From an uncultured Merdimonas sp. (GTDB lineage Bacteria; Bacillota; Clostridia; Lachnospirales; Lachnospiraceae), in assembly GCA_944378225.1 (NCBI GenBank), contig CALWGE010000010.1:1-55759 (forward strand): a stretch of DNA of 55,759 bases. Direction: 5' to 3'. Below the pieces are notes generated by a model. The model was not told where the DNA came from. It made no database searches and saw nothing but the letters and a program-made list of their open reading frames with translations. The position numbers and the translations under genes were made by a program. Positions 1-9,511 of this stretch are shown here, piece after piece (within the stretch, counting starts at the first letter, position 1; each line of letters begins with the position of its first letter).

Positions 1-3000
1 ATGCGGACAAGAACGTGTATGATTTTTCGATTTCCCCGGATAAAGATAAGAATGGATCTGTCATTTCCATATCCAATCAGCCGGACGGGACCTTTGGAGA
101 CCAGAGAGTGCTGGGGAAAATCAGTTTTACCAAGCAGGATCTGGAGGCAGAGGAATCTGTTCCCCAGGGAGACGCGCATTTAAACGGCGCGGTTTACCGG
201 CTGTATGCTGCGGAAGATATCCTGCATCCGGACCAGAGCGGCACGGTCCTTCACAAAAAGGATGAGGAAATCCGGGTCAGCTATGTGGGAGCCAAAGAGG
301 GTGTGCGTACTTACCGGCAGGATCCGGAAGGGACAGCCGTGATGGAAACCGGTTCCGGCTGTACCATTGTGGTCGAGGGGCTGGAGCTGGGAAGCTATTA
401 TCTGAAAGAGGAAGAAGCCAGTGAAGGCTATCTCGTGGACCCGAAACAGTATTCGTTTGAACTGACCTGGCAGGGAGAGAAGGTCCCGGAGGTGGAGATT
501 TCCGGGTATCCGGTTTATGAGCAGGTGAAAAAGCAGGCCCTGACCTTTTATAAGGTGACGGGTACCGACAATGCGGACAGGCTGGATCCTCTGGAGGGGG
601 CGAAGTTTTCCGTATATCTGGTATCCGATCTGGCAGAGGGAGCCTTTGCGGAGGTTTCAGATGAGGAACTGCCCCAGGCAGTCATGGATGCATACAGGGA
701 TCCTACAACTCTGGATTATTCCGCGTTCCGGCAGCTTCGGCCTGCCATTGTCTTTGATGAGGCAGACAGCGAAGATGTAAAGAGCGGCAGGCTTAAGAAG
801 ACTGTCACTTACAGCGACGGAACACGCTATGATATTTCAGACTATACGGATAATGAAAACGCCTACTTTGTGGCGGAACTTGAGAGTGATGCTAAGGGAA
901 TCGTAACAACGCCGAAGCTGCCTTACGGGCGCTATGTGGTAATCGAGACCACCGTACCGGAAAACCGGATTGCCACCCGGCCCTTCGTGATTCATGTGCA
1001 GGAGGACGGGGAGGACGGTACCGTGGACGGAGACGGACAGGGGAAGCCTCTTGAGGAGCTGGTGCTCCTGATGGACCGTCCGGTGACGGCCCTTGTGCGG
1101 ATTGAAAAGGTGGACAGTCAGAGTAAAAAGCCGGTATTGAAGGAAGGTGCGTCCTACCTCATTCGTGATGTGGACGGAGCCTGGTCTGATTATTATACCA
1201 AAGAGATGACCACAGCCCAGAAAAATGCTTATAAAGAAAAGTATGGAGATCTGGTGGTGCAGTACAGTCAGGGGGTATACCTTGGCACAGAAGCCCATCC
1301 CTATACCACGAAGTTCATTCCCGCGGAGGAGGATGAGACAGCAAATGTCTATATCGAGACGCCCCGGGAGCTTCCGGCAGGAACCTATGAACTTCAGGAA
1401 ATCTCTGCCCCGGAAGGCTATGTACTCCAGGGCCATGAGGGTGTGATTGCAAAGGATGAATCACTTAAGACCGGAAATAAAACCTATTATGAGACGGAAG
1501 AAAGCGGCAGGTGGAAAGAAACTCCCCAGGGAGTGACGCGGTTTGTGGTGTCATCCGGGGAAGCCGTTTATGACAGCAGCATTGGAGCCTACCTTGTCAC
1601 AGCCAGACAGCAGAACGATCCGGCAGTGGGTAAGATCTCCATCTATGCAGAAGGAGAGAAGCTGGTTTCTGCAGCCCAGGAGGGCAGCACCATTCTTACC
1701 CGTCTGGGGGATGCGCTCAGCCGGTTCTTCGGCTATGTGAAAGGTCTGATTGGCCTGGATGTGCCGGATGAACAGGGAATGACCGAGGCAGAGCTCAGTG
1801 AGTACCGGGACTACGTGTTTGCCTATGAACTGCAGCCCATAGAGGGGGCACAGTTTGAAATCCGGGCTGCGGAAGACATTTACAGTCCGGAGGGCGGAGC
1901 GAATGCAGAGTGTCTCTTTACAGAGGGCGAACTGGTGATGACACTGACTACAGACGCAGAAGGAAAGACCTGGACCGGGCAGGAGGACTGGGAAGGAACG
2001 GAAGTTGCAAAGGGACTGCCCCTTGGGAAGTATACCGTAACCCAGATATCAGCCGGAGAAGGCTTTGCCTTAAGCGAAGAAAACGCGAAGCCCAGGGAGA
2101 TTACAATTGTCTATGCGGGACAGGAGGTTCCGGTCATTTACCGGGATACTTCCTATACCAATCCCAGACAGAAGGTGAAGATCGCCATCGAAAAGCAGGA
2201 TCAGGAGACAGGAACGCCTCTTGCGGGAGCAGTCTTCGGACTCTATGCGGCAGAAGACATCCAGAATTACAAAGGAAAGACCGTGGTGAAGGCAGGAACG
2301 CTGCTTGCCACAGCAGAGACGACGGTTCAGACAGACGAATCCGGGAAGGAAAGGGTACAGAGCGCCATCTTTGCGCCGGATTTACCGCTGACACAGTATT
2401 ATGTGAAGGAACTGAAAGCGCCCTTTGGGTACGCCTCCGGCAATACGAGGATTGATGTGGACGCTTCCTGGCAGAGTGATCAGAGGGAAGCTCTGACCTT
2501 TACAGATACAGTGAAAAACGCGCCTATCCGGGTCCAGATTAATCTGATGGACTATTACACAGAGGTGGAGCTGGACGGAGCGCAGCTGACGGTTCTGGAC
2601 GAAGAGGGAAATCCCTTTACCACTTTCCTGACCGTGCATGAAGGAAATCCGGTGATTCAGGGACTGGAAACCGGAAAGACCTATACCTTAAAAGAACTGG
2701 TAAGCCGGGAGGGTTATCACCGGAATCTTTACATCCGGGAGGACTTTGAGACATCCAAAGAAGGAACCGAGCTTGAGAAAACCTATGCAGAAGAAAGCGG
2801 AGCAGTCTCCGATTCCATCCGGTTTACCGTGCTGGATACGAAAGAACTGCAGATTGTCAGCGTGTTCAATAAGCCTCTTCTGGGGGAACTGACTATCGAA
2901 AAGACAGGAGAAGAAGCCGTCGCTACAACGAGCACCACAGATGAGAACGGAAACCTTCTGGAAACTCCTGTTTATGAGATAAAAGGACTGCCGGGCGCGG

Positions 3001-6000
3001 AGTATGTGCTGCGGGCGAAAGAGGACATCGTGTATCCGGACGGCTATACAGGAACATTATTTGAGGCTGGTGCTGTGGTGCTGGATGAGTATGCAGACAT
3101 GAAAGAGTCAGGTATCAGTAGTTCTGGCAGTCAGGAGCTGATACTGAAGAATTATGAACTGGCGATTGTGGACAACACCGGCGAACTGGTGGATGTGAGT
3201 GGATATCTTGGCGTAAAGCATGAAAAAGACGCTTTCCAAGAAGAGATCGAGGCTTTCTATCAGGAGCATGGCTCTCAGACGGAGCGGCAGATTCCCTCCG
3301 AAGAGGAGATAAAAGCCAATGAAACACGGTTTGGCGGCACTCCGGTAAGCCGGGTGCTCCGCACCAATGAGGAGGGGCTGGTAAAGCTGACCGGACTGCC
3401 CACGGGAGAATACGAAGTGATTGAAGTAAAGGCTCCTGTTGGATATTACCGGGACAAGACTGCGTGTATACAGTCTGTCCGTGTGGCGGCGTCCGGAGAA
3501 TTGTCCGGGCAGCCGGAAGAAACTGTAACCGTGGAGGTGAAGTATGAAAACGCAAAGCAGGAAATCGAGACTCCTCCGGAACAGCCGGAGAAGCCGGACC
3601 CTATGGAAGTTATCTATCACCCGGCAGTGGAAGTTACGAAGCATGCGGACAAAGACATTTACGAACCGGGGGAGACGGTAGCCTATCAGATTGCCGTGAC
3701 CAATACCGGGGATGTGGAGCTTTCGAATGTCCGGGTGGATGACAGCCTGGCCGGCGGGCAGATCAAAGTGATTGATTCGCTGGCGGTGGGCGAGACCAAA
3801 GAATTTAGCTATGAATATGCAATACCGGAAGACGCGCTCCCTGGCAGCCGGATTGACAATATGGTTCAGGCAATCGGAATGCCGGTGATTCCTGACCCGG
3901 GAACGGATGCTTACGGGCAGCCGGTGACGGTAGACCCTTCCTCCTATACAGAGCCGGAGGATTCCGACCTGGAAAAGGTTTTTGTAAGAGGGGCTGAGAT
4001 TCTGGTGAAAAAGACGGCGGGCAAGCGCATGTACCGCCCGGGCGAGATGGCTGTTTATACCATCGAAGTCCTGAATCCGGGAACGCAGGAGCTGAAAAAT
4101 GTCCAGGTAAAGGATTCTCTGGGCGGAATTTTTGTGCTTACAAAAGCACAGAAAGAAGCGAAAGGGATTCGTGTCAATGAAGACGGAAGCCTGACTGTCG
4201 ATACGCTGGCTGCAGGTGGAAAAACCGTGCTTCGGTATGAATATGAGATTCCAAAAGACGCCAGAGCCGGAACGGTGGAAAATCTGGTTACCGCAGAAGG
4301 AGAGACAGACGACCCGGAAAAGCCGGTCCGTGATGAGGACGAGGAAATCATTCTGGTGCGGGATGCAGATATCACCATTACCAAGAAGGCAGACCGGCAG
4401 GTGTACCGGCCGGGCGAGACTGCCCATTATACCATTGTGGTGACCAATACGGGAAACTGCGGACTGACAGACGTGGCGGTGGAAGAACAGCTTCTGAAAG
4501 ACGGAAGCTTCGTGAGCAGCACAAAGGGAACTTTCTCAGGGGCAATGGCGCAGATCGGCGGACTTGCCATAGGGGAGAGCGTAGCGCTGACTTTTGACTA
4601 TGTCATTCCGGAGGATGAAAAGGCCGGAACTGCGCTGAAAAATATCGTAACGGTACAGGGAATTGCAGAACCGGCCGTTGACCCGGCTGTGCCGGAGCTC
4701 CCGGATGGAACGCCTAATTATCTGCCAAAGCAGCCGGTATCTGATCGGGATGAGGAGATTGTTTACGTGGAAACCGTGCCTGCAGGTATGGCAGTGGTCA
4801 AGTACAGCCTGGATGAAGGAATCCGGAGTGTACAGGCGGGAGCGGAGTTTACCCTGTATGCCGAAGAGGAGGTGAAGAATCTTCACGGGGTGGTGATTTA
4901 TGAAAAAGGACAGGAGATTGAGACAGCGGTTTCAGGAGAAAACGGCATTGCCCGGTTTGAGACAGACGTACCTGTCGGACGATACCGGATTGCGGAAACG
5001 AAGGCCCCTGCAGGCCATTACAGCAGCGGAAAGGAGATTATTTTTGAGGTAAATAAGGCAGAACACAATGACAATGTACATTATCTGTCTTTCCGGGACT
5101 ATGTGGAGAATGCTGTTACGGCAGTCCGGATCCGCCTGGTGGACGATATGACCGGAAATGAGCTGGCGGATGCCTCCCTGCAGATCACAGACCCTGCGGG
5201 AAATCCGATACAGGCATGGATCACCAGGGCGGACGGAGGCTATGTTGTGAAAGGACTTGAGCCGGACACCCAGTATACTATCACAGAGAATGTTCCAAGG
5301 ACAGGCTACCTTGTGAATTTTACAGGGGCTTCTGCTGTTTCAGGCAATGCGGTTCTGGGAGAACCCCAGGGGACACAGGTAAGCTTTATGCTTTCCGACG
5401 TAAGGACGGAAGTGACAGAAGACGGGAAAGCAGATAAGACATCCATTCCGGAGACAACAGAAATCATTCTGGAGAATCCCTTTATAACGGGAGAGGTACA
5501 GGTCAATAAGGACGGTGAGGTACTGGAGAGCTGGACTCTGACTGATAAGCTGGGAACCCTGGTGAAATCTGTCTTCCGCTATGGAAGAAAGGCTCTTTCA
5601 GGCGTGGAATTTACCGTAACCGCGGCGGAGGATATTTATCATCCGGATGGAGTGACCGGTCTGGTATTCCGGAAAGGCGATATCGTGGCGGAAAAAGTCA
5701 GGGGCATCCAAAGCCCGGCGGTGAAGCAGACAGACAGCCTGGGAATTGCAGAGTTTACAGGTCTGTATCCGGGAAGCTACGAGATTACAGAGACGGCGGC
5801 GCTTAATGGCTACATCCGGGATGCGGAGCCCAGAGCCTTTACGCTGGCCTGGGTGGACGGTTATACCGATCCGGTACCGGCTGCGGAAGGAATCCTGGAA
5901 TGGACAAACCCGAGACAGAAAATCCGGATAGAAGTAATGAAAACAGATTTGGAAACAGGAGAAACCTTATCGGGAGCCCTTATCGGACTGTATACAGAAG

Positions 6001-6908
6001 AGGATATCCAGAACGGAAAAGGCGATGTGATTGTCAGAAAGGGCACTCTTCTGGAAAGCAGTGAAACCGGAGAAGACGGACAGGCTGTGTTTGAGTCAGA
6101 CCTGCCGTTCGGGTACAGGTACGCAGTACAGGAACTGGCCGCGCCGGAAGGATACCGGCTTTCAGAGGAAAGACCGGGATTTGACTTTGACGAAAACGCA
6201 GAGAAAGGAGAGACTGCAAAAGTAAGCCTGCAGATAGAAGACCAGCCGGATGATGTGAGGATTGAAGTGAAGAAATCTGCGCCGGAAACGGTAAAAGAGC
6301 AGGAGAGCTTCTGGTATGTGATAGAGAAAGTCCGGAATGCGGGAAACTGTGCGGTAGACAACTTCACTCTGACAGATATGCTTCCGGAACAGGTGATACT
6401 CACAGAACTGCGGACGGGCGCCTTTACGGGACAGAAGGACGCAGACAGTTACAGCATCTGGTATCAGACCAACCAGAACGAAACGTACCGTTTGTGGAAA
6501 GATCAGATTCCGGCAGATACGGAGCAGAGGCTTCTGACAGCAGAGCTGGGACTGGAAGAAGGTGAAGAAGTAACGGCGTTTCAGTATCGGTTCGGGACTG
6601 TGAATAAGGGCTTTACGGAGCTGGAAAAACCGGAATATCTGGTACAGGTAAAGAAGGCAGATGATTTGAATATATTGGAAAACAGAGTGGTTCTGCAGGG
6701 GAATAAACAGGGAGTCAGCTACGCAGAAGAGGACAGGACGCAGACAGTTGTAGAAAAGCGGAAGGTGACCGAAACGGGGAAAAATCAGACTCCACAGAAG
6801 ACAGACAAGGTACCGACAGGGGACTACACCCGGATATCGTTTTATCTGATTTTGCTTGGCGCTGCACTGAGCGTTTTGCCTGTGATACTGTACAGGTACA
6901 AAAAATGA
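1..6908 (+). CDS. Giant cell-wall-anchored surface protein with CnaB/SpaA-like and DUF11-like modules (5' partial)
   Basis: The frame is open to the left edge, so the N-terminus and signal peptide are missing; about 2300 residues remain. At least eight modules share a G-A-x-F/Y-x-L-Y-A-A-E-D-I signature typical of SpaA/CnaB prealbumin-like pilin domains (near nt 190, 590, 1850, 2230, 2995, 4845, 5605, 5975). Three adjacent modules at about nt 3620-4770 begin with a K-x-A-D/G-K-x-x-Y-x-P-G-E-x-x-x-Y pattern and 'NTG', as in DUF11 repeats; a weaker one lies near nt 6260-6640. The C-terminus has a VPTGD sorting-like motif, a hydrophobic stretch and a YRYKK tail, so sortase anchoring is expected. 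CnaB domains usually form Lys-Asn isopeptide bonds. Likely an adhesin or pilus-type stalk protein (inference). No sortase or pilin partner is visible downstream; any cluster would lie to the left. Confidence 0.85.
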   Translation, partial: ADKNVYDFSISPDKDKNGSVISISNQPDGTFGDQRVLGKISFTKQDLEAEESVPQGDAHLNGAVYRLYAAEDILHPDQSGTVLHKKDEEIRVSYVGAKEGVRTYRQDPEGTAVMETGSGCTIVVEGLELGSYYLKEEEASEGYLVDPKQYSFELTWQGEKVPEVEISGYPVYEQVKKQALTFYKVTGTDNADRLDPLEGAKFSVYLVSDLAEGAFAEVSDEELPQAVMDAYRDPTTLDYSAFRQLRPAIVFDEADSEDVKSGRLKKTVTYSDGTRYDISDYTDNENAYFVAELESDAKGIVTTPKLPYGRYVVIETTVPENRIATRPFVIHVQEDGEDGTVDGDGQGKPLEELVLLMDRPVTALVRIEKVDSQSKKPVLKEGASYLIRDVDGAWSDYYTKEMTTAQKNAYKEKYGDLVVQYSQGVYLGTEAHPYTTKFIPAEEDETANVYIETPRELPAGTYELQEISAPEGYVLQGHEGVIAKDESLKTGNKTYYETEESGRWKETPQGVTRFVVSSGEAVYDSSIGAYLVTARQQNDPAVGKISIYAEGEKLVSAAQEGSTILTRLGDALSRFFGYVKGLIGLDVPDEQGMTEAELSEYRDYVFAYELQPIEGAQFEIRAAEDIYSPEGGANAECLFTEGELVMTLTTDAEGKTWTGQEDWEGTEVAKGLPLGKYTVTQISAGEGFALSEENAKPREITIVYAGQEVPVIYRDTSYTNPRQKVKIAIEKQDQETGTPLAGAVFGLYAAEDIQNYKGKTVVKAGTLLATAETTVQTDESGKERVQSAIFAPDLPLTQYYVKELKAPFGYASGNTRIDVDASWQSDQREALTFTDTVKNAPIRVQINLMDYYTEVELDGAQLTVLDEEGNPFTTFLTVHEGNPVIQGLETGKTYTLKELVSREGYHRNLYIREDFETSKEGTELEKTYAEESGAVSDSIRFTVLDTKELQIVSVFNKPLLGELTIEKTGEEAVATTSTTDENGNLLETPVYEIKGLPGAEYVLRAKEDIVYPDGYTGTLFEAGAVVLDEYADMKESGISSSGSQELILKNYELAIVDNTGELVDVSGYLGVKHEKDAFQEEIEAFYQEHGSQTERQIPSEEEIKANETRFGGTPVSRVLRTNEEGLVKLTGLPTGEYEVIEVKAPVGYYRDKTACIQSVRVAASGELSGQPEETVTVEVKYENAKQEIETPPEQPEKPDPMEVIYHPAVEVTKHADKDIYEPGETVAYQIAVTNTGDVELSNVRVDDSLAGGQIKVIDSLAVGETKEFSYEYAIPEDALPGSRIDNMVQAIGMPVIPDPGTDAYGQPVTVDPSSYTEPEDSDLEKVFVRGAEILVKKTAGKRMYRPGEMAVYTIEVLNPGTQELKNVQVKDSLGGIFVLTKAQKEAKGIRVNEDGSLTVDTLAAGGKTVLRYEYEIPKDARAGTVENLVTAEGETDDPEKPVRDEDEEIILVRDADITITKKADRQVYRPGETAHYTIVVTNTGNCGLTDVAVEEQLLKDGSFVSSTKGTFSGAMAQIGGLAIGESVALTFDYVIPEDEKAGTALKNIVTVQGIAEPAVDPAVPELPDGTPNYLPKQPVSDRDEEIVYVETVPAGMAVVKYSLDEGIRSVQAGAEFTLYAEEEVKNLHGVVIYEKGQEIETAVSGENGIARFETDVPVGRYRIAETKAPAGHYSSGKEIIFEVNKAEHNDNVHYLSFRDYVENAVTAVRIRLVDDMTGNELADASLQITDPAGNPIQAWITRADGGYVVKGLEPDTQYTITENVPRTGYLVNFTGASAVSGNAVLGEPQGTQVSFMLSDVRTEVTEDGKADKTSIPETTEIILENPFITGEVQVNKDGEVLESWTLTDKLGTLVKSVFRYGRKALSGVEFTVTAAEDIYHPDGVTGLVFRKGDIVAEKVRGIQSPAVKQTDSLGIAEFTGLYPGSYEITETAALNGYIRDAEPRAFTLAWVDGYTDPVPAAEGILEWTNPRQKIRIEVMKTDLETGETLSGALIGLYTEEDIQNGKGDVIVRKGTLLESSETGEDGQAVFESDLPFGYRYAVQELAAPEGYRLSEERPGFDFDENAEKGETAKVSLQIEDQPDDVRIEVKKSAPETVKEQESFWYVIEKVRNAGNCAVDNFTLTDMLPEQVILTELRTGAFTGQKDADSYSIWYQTNQNETYRLWKDQIPADTEQRLLTAELGLEEGEEVTAFQYRFGTVNKGFTELEKPEYLVQVKKADDLNILENRVVLQGNKQGVSYAEEDRTQTVVEKRKVTETGKNQTPQKTDKVPTGDYTRISFYLILLGAALSVLPVILYRYKK

Positions 6909-6936
6909 TTGACATTTCCTCTCTACTTGGTATGAT
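6909..6936 (+). promoter_or_regulatory. Promoter for the PfkB kinase / ROK regulator pair
   Basis: TTGACA at 6909-6914, a 16-nt spacer, and TATGAT at 6931-6936 preceded by TGG (extended -10). It begins right after the stop codon of the surface protein. No terminator is visible between the two genes, so some read-through is possible. Confidence 0.7.
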
Positions 6937-6945
6937 CTTATTAAA

Positions 6946-6957
6946 AATATGCATATT
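6946..6957. promoter_or_regulatory. 12-bp perfect palindrome at the transcription start (candidate operator)
   Basis: AATATGCATATT is a perfect palindrome starting 10 bases after the -10 hexamer, where a repressor would block transcription. The pair it precedes includes a ROK-family repressor, so autoregulation is plausible. AT-rich palindromes also arise by chance. Confidence 0.4.
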
Positions 6958-7017
6958 CCGGCTGAAGAGGCTTTGACTTTTCCAGAACCGGAAGGCGGGA
7001 GGAATACAGGAGGGACT

Positions 7018-7962
7018 ATGGATTTTATAACAATTGGTGAAATGGTGATTGATTTTATACCTGGACAGGAAGAAGCAAGCTATGTCAGAAATGCGGGCGG
7101 AGCTCCGGCAAATGTTGCAATTGCTGCAGCCAGAAATGGATTGGAATCCGGAATTTACTGCAAAGTGGGAGAGGATGATTTTGGAAAGTTTCTGCTGAAA
7201 ACTCTGCGCGATAACGGTGTAACTCCTCTTGCACCGGAAATGGCAAAGGATGCCATTACTACGATGGCGTTTGTCTCTCTGGATGAGAATAATGACAGGA
7301 GCTTTACCTTCGCCAGAAAGCCAGGTGCTGATATGATGCTGGACAAAAGCGAGATTAAAGATGAGGATCTGAAGACATGCCGGATTGTCCAGGCAGGATC
7401 CTGTTCCTTATCTGCAGGCAAGGCAGTGGAAGCTACAGAATATGCTATGCAGAGAGCGCATGAGCTTGGAAAGCTGGTGGGATTTGATATCAACTACCGT
7501 AATCTGATGTGGAATGATGATAAAGACGCCTGCACAAAGAAAGTACTTTCTATTCTGAAATATGTTGATTTTCTGAAGCTGTCTGAAGAAGAGATTGATA
7601 TGGTGGGCGGTCATGACAATATTTTGAATATCATGAAAGAATATGATATTGCAGTAGCGGTTCTTACACTGGGCGGAGGCGGTGCAGAGCTGTTCTATGA
7701 TGGACAGTCCTGTGAAGTTCCGGGATATCCGGTAGACAAAGTAGCAGATACAACAGGCGCAGGAGATGCGTTCTGGGGTGGTTTGCTGTCCTGCGTGCTG
7801 AATCAGGGCGTATCCTGCCGGAAGGATTTGAGCATGGATATTTTGAAATATGCGGTGAGATATGGCAATGTAAGCGGTTCTCTGTCAGTCCGTGAGAAAG
7901 GCGCTATTGCATCTCTTCCTACCAGAGAAAAGATTGAAAAATTTCTCTCCGAGAATGCTTAA
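7018..7962 (+). CDS. PfkB-family sugar kinase (fructokinase-like)
   Basis: 314 residues, the normal size for a ribokinase/fructokinase-type PfkB enzyme, which uses ATP to phosphorylate a sugar in the cytoplasm. The N-terminal G-G-A-P-x-N-V-A signature lies near residues 29-37. The C-terminal D-T-T-G-A-G-D-A-F motif is at 244-252, with Asp250 the expected catalytic base. The start at 7018 was chosen because AGGAGGG lies just upstream; an in-frame ATG at 6949 would have no ribosome site and lies in the promoter region. It is followed 3 nt later by a ROK regulator. Closest to ScrK-like fructokinases by eye; fructose, allulose or a related ketose are all possible substrates. Confidence 0.85.
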   Translation: MDFITIGEMVIDFIPGQEEASYVRNAGGAPANVAIAAARNGLESGIYCKVGEDDFGKFLLKTLRDNGVTPLAPEMAKDAITTMAFVSLDENNDRSFTFARKPGADMMLDKSEIKDEDLKTCRIVQAGSCSLSAGKAVEATEYAMQRAHELGKLVGFDINYRNLMWNDDKDACTKKVLSILKYVDFLKLSEEEIDMVGGHDNILNIMKEYDIAVAVLTLGGGGAELFYDGQSCEVPGYPVDKVADTTGAGDAFWGGLLSCVLNQGVSCRKDLSMDILKYAVRYGNVSGSLSVREKGAIASLPTREKIEKFLSENA

Positions 7963-7965
7963 GCC

Positions 7966-9141
7966 ATGTCCAGATCAGGTGTTAACAAAGACTATCTGAA
8001 AAAGAGAAACAGAGGACTGGTGCTTCAGCATATTGCAACGGAGCGTTGTATGTCCAGAGTAGAACTTGCCCGGGAGATGGGATTGACAAAAACAGGAATT
8101 TCTGCGATTGTCAATAAACTGCTCGAAAAAGGATATCTTACGGAAGCTGAGAAAGAAAAAGAAACGGAAGAAACCGCAAAAGAGCAGGGGAGAAGTCCGG
8201 TAAAGCTTGAGATTGGACCTGATTCACCCAAATATGCGGGCGTAGTTATGGGACGCGGATACGCAGAGGCGGTTCTGTGCGACCTTACTCTCAAGATGTA
8301 CAAATATGAGCGCGTGGAACGGGACTGGAGCGGTGCAGAAGAACTGATGGGAGCGGTTATCAGTCTTTTGGATCATATGTTGGAAGGCAGAGAGGATGTC
8401 ATCGGGATTGGTGTATCTACACCGGGACCGGTAGATGTGAAAAAAGGAAAGATTATTAACCCCGGTTACTTCCACGGTATTAAAAATGTATCTGTTACAG
8501 AGCCTTTAAGGAAAAAATACGGACTTCCTGTTTTTCTGGATCATGACGTACAGAGTCTGGCACTGCTGGAGCAGCTGTACGGAAGCGGCAGGGATTATCA
8601 GGATATGCTTGTAATAGGTGTGGACGAAGGCTTTGGAAGCGGCATTATAACAGGTGGACGACGTTTTGAAAGTAATTCAGGTTATCCCCCGGAGATAGGT
8701 CATGTGTCTATTGATCATCATGGAAATAAATGCAGCATGTGCGGTAATCTGGGATGTCTTGAGACCTATGTCGGGACAGAAGTGATTGAAAAAAAAGTAG
8801 AAGAGGTTCTGGGAAAGAAAAAAGATTATCAGGCAATCTGCAGAATGGATGATAACCCTAAGGTACGGGCGATTATGGAGGAAATGCTGGCGGATCTGTC
8901 CAGTGCTATTGTCAGTCTGGAGAATATTATGAATTTTGAAATTATTCTTTTGGGACTGGGAGGCGTATACTGGCCGGAACGATATCTTACAATCCTCGAG
9001 AATACAGTAAATGAGAGAAAATTCTCCAACAGAAAAACGCGGACACTGGTCAGAAAAGTAAGTTTTCTGGAAAAGGCGATGGTTCTTGGCGCTGTCTGCA
9101 ATGCAATAAACAAGACATTTGAAGGAGAATTACTGAGCTGA
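7966..9141 (+). CDS. ROK-family transcriptional repressor (NagC/XylR type)
   Basis: 391 residues. A winged helix-turn-helix occupies about residues 15-65 ('LAREMGLTKTGISAIVNKLL'), followed by a ROK sugar-binding domain with a Cys-x2-Cys-x4-Cys zinc motif near residues 256-263. This is the NagC/XylR/Mlc architecture: a DNA-binding repressor released by a sugar or sugar phosphate. The gene starts 3 nt after the kinase stop with almost no Shine-Dalgarno sequence, so it probably relies on translational coupling. Position suggests it controls the kinase pair, the downstream sugar operon (promoter 9405-9433), or both. The ligand is unknown. Confidence 0.85.
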   Translation: MSRSGVNKDYLKKRNRGLVLQHIATERCMSRVELAREMGLTKTGISAIVNKLLEKGYLTEAEKEKETEETAKEQGRSPVKLEIGPDSPKYAGVVMGRGYAEAVLCDLTLKMYKYERVERDWSGAEELMGAVISLLDHMLEGREDVIGIGVSTPGPVDVKKGKIINPGYFHGIKNVSVTEPLRKKYGLPVFLDHDVQSLALLEQLYGSGRDYQDMLVIGVDEGFGSGIITGGRRFESNSGYPPEIGHVSIDHHGNKCSMCGNLGCLETYVGTEVIEKKVEEVLGKKKDYQAICRMDDNPKVRAIMEEMLADLSSAIVSLENIMNFEIILLGLGGVYWPERYLTILENTVNERKFSNRKTRTLVRKVSFLEKAMVLGAVCNAINKTFEGELLS

Positions 9142-9161
9142 AAACAGCAGAAAAATAAGAT

Positions 9162-9208
9162 AAACAGGTTCTGACAAAAGAGTGAAATCATGTCAGAACC
9201 TGTTTTTG
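9162..9208 (+). terminator. Rho-independent terminator after the ROK regulator
   Basis: A perfect 15-bp stem (9162-9176 with 9191-9205), a 14-nt loop and a T tract. It separates the kinase/repressor unit from the main operon. Confidence 0.9.
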
Positions 9209-9404
9209 TATGGAGAGATACGGACAGAAATTCAGAGGCTGTTGATGAAATTAAAAATATTGGCTGTTCTGGCGAAAGAATAAACATGAACACAGCGTAA
9301 AACAGGAATGTCAATATCTGAGAATTCTGTTTGAAAGAAGATTGAGCAAAATACACAAAAAAATATTGAAAAATTGTGATAAATGTAAAAAATGATTGAT
9401 GATA

Positions 9405-9433
9405 TTGACAAGCGACACCAAAACGGTTATAGT
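9405..9433 (+). promoter_or_regulatory. Consensus promoter of the main sugar operon
   Basis: TTGACA at 9405-9410, a 17-nt spacer, and TATAGT at 9428-9433. This is the best promoter upstream of the genes from 9512 to 20537, all on the plus strand. Such a strong core promoter fits control by a repressor. Confidence 0.8.
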
Positions 9434-9511
9434 ATTTTTAGGTTAGTTAGTAAGGCGAATGCACTAATAGATTTTCAAGGCATAGCCATTTGGAACAGGA
9501 GACGGATGAAA

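Larger units (their letters stand above)
9142..9511. other. Intergenic region between the repressor gene and the sugar operon
   Basis: About 370 bases without a gene. It holds a strong terminator (9162-9208), an AT-rich stretch (9214-9400) in which I see no gene, and a consensus promoter (9405-9433). Just after the -10, an imperfect inverted pair TTAGT (9447-9451) / ACTAA (9463-9467) resembles the outer halves of XylR-type ROK operators. That resemblance is weak. Confidence 0.6.

Noticed and set aside
3108-4427. Long open frame of 439 codons on the minus strand inside the surface protein gene
   Set aside because: It is antisense to a long, repeat-rich coding frame, has no ribosome site and shows no recognisable domain; a codon-bias shadow.
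7966-9141. Annotating the first ROK protein as a sugar kinase
   Set aside because: It has a clear N-terminal helix-turn-helix, so it is a regulator; the ROK kinase is the separate gene at 16428-17396.
9411-9430. Catabolite-response (cre) site overlapping the sugar-operon promoter
   Set aside because: Only the central AAxCG and part of the right half fit; the left half does not match the cre consensus.
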